Source: Pantoea deleyi | GTDB taxonomy: Bacteria; Pseudomonadota; Gammaproteobacteria; Enterobacterales; Enterobacteriaceae | Length of the DNA: 64,000 bases | Direction of reading: 5' to 3' | NCBI RefSeq assembly: GCF_022647325.1 | Contig: NZ_CP071405.1 | Location: 124,001-188,000, forward strand | Shown here: one piece after another, positions 60,242 to 64,000 of the stretch | How positions within the stretch are numbered: the stretch's first letter is position 1 | Layout: each line of letters begins with the position of its first letter | Notes under the pieces: model-generated | Told to the model about the DNA's origin: nothing | What the model saw: the letters and a program-made list of their open reading frames with translations, nothing else | Database searches by the model: none | Position numbers and translations under genes: made by a program

Positions 60242-62893
60242 TTAACCGGTGTTACGCATCCCGGCGGCAACGCCGGCGATGGTGACCATCAGTGCCTGCT
60301 CCACGCGGGCATCCGGCTCTTCACCCCGCGCTTCCTGGGCGCGTGAACGATGCAGCAGCTCGGCCTGCAGGACGTTGAGCGGGTCGGTATAGACGTTACG
60401 CAGCGCGATCGACTCGGCAATCCACGGCTGGTCAGCCATCAGATGCGAATCGTTGGCGATGGTCAGCACCGCTTTGATATCCGCATCAAGCTGATCGCGC
60501 AGCTGTTTGCCCAGCGGCCAGAGCGATTTATCCACCAGGCGCTGATCATAATATTCCGCCAGCCACAGGTCCGCTTTCGAGAAGACCATCTCCAGCATCC
60601 CCAGACGGGTAGAGAAGAAGGGCCAGTCACGGCACATCGCTTCCAGCTGATCCTGATGGCCTGCCGCCATCGCCTGCTGCAGGGCCGCTCCGGCGCCCAG
60701 CCAGGCGGGCAGCATCAGGCGGTTCTGCGTCCAGGCGAAGATCCACGGAATGGCACGCAGCGACTCCACGCCGCCGGTTGGCCGGCGTTTGGCCGGACGC
60801 GAGCCCAGCGGCAGTTTGCCCAGCTCCTGCTCCGGCGTGGCCGAACGGAAATAGGGCACGAAGTCAGCATTTTCACGCACGTAACCGCGGTACATCGCGC
60901 AGGAGTCAGCCGAGAGCTGATTCATAATGTCGCGCCATTCGCGTTTCGGCTCCGGCGGCGGCATCAGGTTCGCTTCCAGAATCGCACCGGTGTAAAGCGA
61001 CAGGCTGGCGATGGTCACCTCAGGCAGACCATACTTAAAGCGGATCATCTCGCCCTGTTCGGTCACGCGCAGGCCGCCACGCAGGCTGCCCGGTGGCTGC
61101 GACAGCAGTGCCGCATGAGCAGGTGCACCGCCACGGCCAATGCTGCCGCCGCGTCCGTGGAACAGAGTCAGGGAGATCCCGGCTTTCTCGCAGGTTTTGA
61201 TCAGGGCATCCTGTGCCTGATACTGCGCCCAGCTGGCGGCCATCACCCCGGCATCTTTCGCCGAGTCAGAGTAGCCAATCATCACCATCTGTTTGCCCTG
61301 AATAAAGCCGCGATACCAGTCGATGCTCAGCAGCTGGCTCATCACATCGTTGGCGTTGTTCAGGTCATCCAGCGTTTCGAAAAGCGGCGCGACCGGCATC
61401 GCATAGCCGATACCGGCTTCTTTCAGCAGCAGATGAACGGCCAGCACGTCAGAAGGGGTTTTCGCCATCGAAATCACGTAGGCGGCGATAGAGCCCTGCG
61501 GTGCTTCGGCCGCGACGCGACAGGTTTCCAGCACTTCGCGTGTCTCGTCGCTGGGTTCCCAGTTGCGGGGCAGCAGCGGACGTTTGGAGTTCAGTTCGCG
61601 GATCAGGAAGGCCTGCTTGTCCGCTTCGGACCAGCTCTCGTAGTCGCCCAGGCCCAGATAGCGGGTCGCTTCCGCAATCGCTTCGGTGTGACGGGTGCTC
61701 TCCTGGCGCAGATCGATACGCACCAGCGGCACGCCAAAACATTTCACGCGGCGCAGCGTATCAAGCAGCTGGCCGTTGGCGATGATGCCCATGCCGCACT
61801 TCTGCAGGGACTGATAGATGGCGAACAGCGGATCCCACAGCTGGTCATTAGACACCAGCAGATCGGCCGGACGCGGCAGACGTTCCCCTTTCAGGCGATG
61901 CTCCAGGAACGACTGGGTGCTCATCAGCTGGCTGCGCATGCGCTTCAGGATCAGACGATAGGGTTCCAGCGCTTCCGGATCGCCGCTGAGTTCGCGGATC
62001 TCGTCGGTGCACTCCGACATCGACAGCTCAGAGATCAGTACGCCGATGTCGCGCAGGAACAGGTCAGTGGCTTTCCAGCGGCTCAACTGCATGACGTGAC
62101 GGGTAATCGACGCCGTCACATTCGGGTTGCCATCTCGGTCGCCGCCCATCCAGGAGGTGAACTGCACTGGCACGAAATCGACCGGCAGTCTGATGCCGAA
62201 CGCCTCTTCCACCTGCTCGTTCAGCTCACGCAGGAAAGCCGGAACGCCTTCCCACAGGCTGTTTTCCACCACGGCAAAGCCCCATTTCGCTTCGTCGATC
62301 GGGGTCGGGCGATATTTGCGGATCTCATCGGTGTGCCACGCCTGGGCGACCAGCTGGCGCAGACGGCGCATAATCTGGTTACGTTCGTAGTCGGAGACGT
62401 CGCTGTGATCGAGTTGCTTCAGGCAGCTGTTGACCTCGACCAGCTTGTGGATCAGCGTGCGGCGGGTGATTTCGGTCGGGTGAGCAGTCAGCACCAGCTC
62501 CAGCGACAGCGACTCAATCGCCGCCAGAATGTCGCTTTCACGAATCTCTTTCTGCTGCTTCAGGGTATCAAAGGTCTTTTTCAGCAGTTCAGGATGGTGC
62601 TCACCCTCGCCACTCTGTGAGATGGTCTGATACTGCTCCGCCACGTTGGTCAGATTAAGGAACTGGCTGAACGCGCGCGCCACCGGCAGAAGCTCCTCGT
62701 TGGAGAGGTTCTGCAGCGTATTGAGCAGTTCTTTACGATGAGTGTCATTGCCTGCGCGGGATGACTTGGAGAGCTTACGGATGGTTTCCACCTGGTCGAG
62801 GATGTTCTCGCCCAGTGCATCCTTAATCGTATCCCCGAGCAGTTTGCCGAGCATACTGACATTACTTCGCATTGCGGAATATTGTTCGTTCAT
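60242..62893 (-). CDS. ppc: Phosphoenolpyruvate carboxylase
   Basis: Ppc makes oxaloacetate from PEP and bicarbonate to refill the TCA cycle. The protein is 883 residues, identical in length to E. coli. The catalytic histidine is in [15 protein letters not shown] and the active-site loop is [32 protein letters not shown] and the C-terminal AAGMRNTG are also conserved. An upstream promoter candidate lies at 63064-63093. argE lies further upstream on the same strand. Confidence 0.98.
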   Translation of the reverse strand: MNEQYSAMRSNVSMLGKLLGDTIKDALGENILDQVETIRKLSKSSRAGNDTHRKELLNTLQNLSNEELLPVARAFSQFLNLTNVAEQYQTISQSGEGEHHPELLKKTFDTLKQQKEIRESDILAAIESLSLELVLTAHPTEITRRTLIHKLVEVNSCLKQLDHSDVSDYERNQIMRRLRQLVAQAWHTDEIRKYRPTPIDEAKWGFAVVENSLWEGVPAFLRELNEQVEEAFGIRLPVDFVPVQFTSWMGGDRDGNPNVTASITRHVMQLSRWKATDLFLRDIGVLISELSMSECTDEIRELSGDPEALEPYRLILKRMRSQLMSTQSFLEHRLKGERLPRPADLLVSNDQLWDPLFAIYQSLQKCGMGIIANGQLLDTLRRVKCFGVPLVRIDLRQESTRHTEAIAEATRYLGLGDYESWSEADKQAFLIRELNSKRPLLPRNWEPSDETREVLETCRVAAEAPQGSIAAYVISMAKTPSDVLAVHLLLKEAGIGYAMPVAPLFETLDDLNNANDVMSQLLSIDWYRGFIQGKQMVMIGYSDSAKDAGVMAASWAQYQAQDALIKTCEKAGISLTLFHGRGGSIGRGGAPAHAALLSQPPGSLRGGLRVTEQGEMIRFKYGLPEVTIASLSLYTGAILEANLMPPPEPKREWRDIMNQLSADSCAMYRGYVRENADFVPYFRSATPEQELGKLPLGSRPAKRRPTGGVESLRAIPWIFAWTQNRLMLPAWLGAGAALQQAMAAGHQDQLEAMCRDWPFFSTRLGMLEMVFSKADLWLAEYYDQRLVDKSLWPLGKQLRDQLDADIKAVLTIANDSHLMADQPWIAESIALRNVYTDPLNVLQAELLHRSRAQEARGEEPDARVEQALMVTIAGVAAGMRNTG

Positions 62894-63063
62894 TGGACCC
62901 TGACACCCTTATCGTCTTGAAAAACTTCTACACCCGACCTTTCAGGCAGCCAAAAATCAGCAACGTGGTGTTCCCGGTATGCTGAGGGGAACCGGCACCG
63001 TTGCCGCCTGTCCGCTTTCTGAAACGCTCTGGATAATCACCCGGTGGGCATAACATCGTCTTT

Positions 63064-63093
63064 TATCTAGCCACGTAATGTTGCATTCGTCAA
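63064..63093 (-). promoter_or_regulatory. Candidate sigma-70 promoter of ppc
   Basis: On the minus strand TTGACG (63093-63088) and TAGATA (63069-63064) are separated by 18 bases. It lies about 170 bases upstream of ppc. The -10 element is imperfect. Confidence 0.4.
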
Positions 63094-63199
63094 ATGAGAT
63101 AAAGTGCGGCGAAGTAGCGGCTAAATAACGGGAATTATTGGTATTTATCGGGAGTGAAGCGGGATAAGTTATTCTTATTGTTAAATCCCGCAGAATGAG

Positions 63200-63233
63200 G
63201 GGGCATTTTGTCGTTTTTACAGTGAAATGCCCC
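63200..63233. other. Inverted repeat downstream of argE
   Basis: GGGGCATTT and AAATGCCCC form a perfect nine-base-pair stem with a 16-base loop, about 12 bases after the argE stop. There is no T run after the stem on the minus strand, so a normal terminator is not certain. Confidence 0.5.
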
Positions 63234-63245
63234 ATTTGCTGTCAA

Positions 63246-64000
63246 TCAGTGACAAAAATGCTGCACAACCTGACTGATAAGCGCCCGTGTCGGCTTAATA
63301 AATGCCGTATCGATAAACTCGTCTGGCTGATGCGCCTGATTGATCGAACCCGGTCCCAGTACCAGTGTCGGACAGAGTTGCTGAATAAACGGCGCCTCGG
63401 TGCAGTAGTTGACGATTTCGGTAGGCGTACCCAGCAGTTTCTCGACCACACTGACCAGCTCATGGTTTGCCGGGCACTCATAACCCGGAATCGGCGGATG
63501 CAGCTCGGCCACGGTAATGCGGCCCGGCCAGCGTGCACTGACCGGGGCCAGCGCCTCATTCAGCAGTCCGTCGAGATCGCCCAGCGACAGGCCCGGCAGC
63601 GGACGAATATCCATGTGCAGCTCACAACAGGCGCAGATACGGTTCGCCGCATCCCCGCCATGAATATGCCCGAAGTTCATGGTGGGATAGGGGATGGCAA
63701 AACCATCGTGGTGATAGCGTTCCTGCAGCGTCGTGCGGAGCTGCATCAGGTGGGTGATCGACTCATGCATCAGCTCGATGGCGTTAACACCTCGCGCCGG
63801 ATCGCTGGAGTGGCCCGATTTGCCTTCGATACGGATCACGTTCGACAGATGGCCTTTATGCGCGCGAACCGGTTTAAGCGAGGTCGGCTCGCCAATAATG
63901 GCGCAGTCGGGACGCAGCTGCGTCGATTCAGAAAAATATTTGGCCCCCGCCATGGTGGTCTCTTCATCCGCCGTGGCGAGAATATAGAGCGGCTTACTCA
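63246..64000 (-). CDS. argE: N-acetylornithine deacetylase, 5'-truncated by window edge
   Basis: ArgE removes the acetyl group from N-acetylornithine in arginine synthesis (a dinuclear zinc M20-family amidohydrolase). The frame is open to the window end. The visible 250 residues begin [18 protein letters not shown], which includes the catalytic glutamate (EE), and continue with [38 protein letters not shown] and [17 protein letters not shown]. The N-terminal third, with the first zinc ligands, is outside the window. It lies next to ppc, as in E. coli. Confidence 0.96.
   Translation of the reverse strand, partial: SKPLYILATADEETTMAGAKYFSESTQLRPDCAIIGEPTSLKPVRAHKGHLSNVIRIEGKSGHSSDPARGVNAIELMHESITHLMQLRTTLQERYHHDGFAIPYPTMNFGHIHGGDAANRICACCELHMDIRPLPGLSLGDLDGLLNEALAPVSARWPGRITVAELHPPIPGYECPANHELVSVVEKLLGTPTEIVNYCTEAPFIQQLCPTLVLGPGSINQAHQPDEFIDTAFIKPTRALISQVVQHFCH

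Larger units (their letters stand above)
62894..63245. other. Gap between argE and ppc
   Basis: This 352-base gap carries a candidate ppc promoter and an inverted repeat (63200-63233), both listed separately. The open frame on the minus strand at 62957-63235 looks like chance: its composition is unlike the neighbours and no family is recognised. Confidence 0.55.

Noticed and set aside
60350..62620. Very long open frame (756 codons) on the plus strand opposite ppc
   Set aside because: It is the complement of a highly expressed, GC-rich gene with strong codon bias. It has no recognisable domain or ribosome-binding site, and ppc is certain.
62957..63235. 92-codon minus-strand open frame upstream of ppc
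   Set aside because: Covers the likely ppc promoter and an inverted repeat; no ribosome-binding site, domain or plausible composition.

Overview
This window is chromosomal DNA of a gamma-proteobacterium of the order Enterobacterales. Gene content, protein lengths and order follow the Escherichia coli backbone closely. Some neighbourhoods differ from E. coli: metF lies next to ppc, emrD lies between fpr and glpX, and FtsN is extremely glutamine-rich. These suggest the Pantoea/Erwinia group (family Erwiniaceae). That assignment is an inference from recalled gene order and protein resemblance; no database search was possible.

Layout. (1) 1-5800: the pyrE end, slmA, dut, coaBC, radC, rpmB-rpmG, mutM and coaD, in the same order as the 82-minute region of E. 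coli. (2) 5768-16472: a lipopolysaccharide inner/outer-core locus on the minus strand, read as hldD, waaF, waaC, a GT9-family protein, a GT8 glycosyltransferase, waaH, waaQ, wabG, waaA, waaE and coaD. No O-antigen ligase gene (waaL) is present. (3) 16703-27254: kbl-tdh, two further glycosyltransferase-like genes placed between tdh and yibQ, then yibQ, envC, yibN, grxC, secB, gpsA, cysE and trmL. gpmI is absent from its usual place between envC and yibN. (4) 27290-51034: a second E. coli synteny block (the 88-minute region) joined directly to trmL. It holds cpxA-cpxR, the divergent cpxP with the CpxQ small RNA in its 3' end, a small KGG-repeat stress gene, fieF, pfkA, sbp, cdh, tpiA, yiiQ, yiiR, fpr, emrD, glpX-glpK-glpF, zapB, rraA, hslU-hslV, ftsN, cytR, priA and rpmE. 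menA is missing between rraA and hslU. (5) 51148-54606: an A+T-richer insertion between rpmE and metJ carrying a two-partner secretion pair, a TpsB outer-membrane transporter and an unusually short (559 aa) TpsA exoprotein with three tandem 60-residue repeats. (6) 54868-64000: the methionine regulon (metJ, metB, metL, metF, with two arrays of Met boxes), then ppc and the 3' part of argE.

How the genes work together. Most of the window is housekeeping: nucleotide, coenzyme A, glycolytic, glycerol, methionine and cysteine metabolism, ribosomal proteins, division (SlmA, ZapB, FtsN, EnvC) and envelope stress (CpxPRA, CpxQ). Recognisable regulation includes a CpxR box for cpxP, a sigma-32 promoter and stabilising leader hairpin for hslVU, a GlpR operator upstream of glpF, MetJ operators upstream of metB and metF, a probable sigma-S -10 element for the KGG gene, and leaders in front of the ribosomal-protein genes rpmB and rpmE. 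The variable, accessory-looking parts are the LPS core cluster, the tdh-yibQ glycosyltransferase pair and the two-partner secretion insertion. I found no CRISPR array, tRNA, rRNA, IS element or prophage. No wholly new system is evident; the short repeat-bearing TpsA and the tdh-yibQ glycosyltransferase pair are the best candidates for something undescribed.
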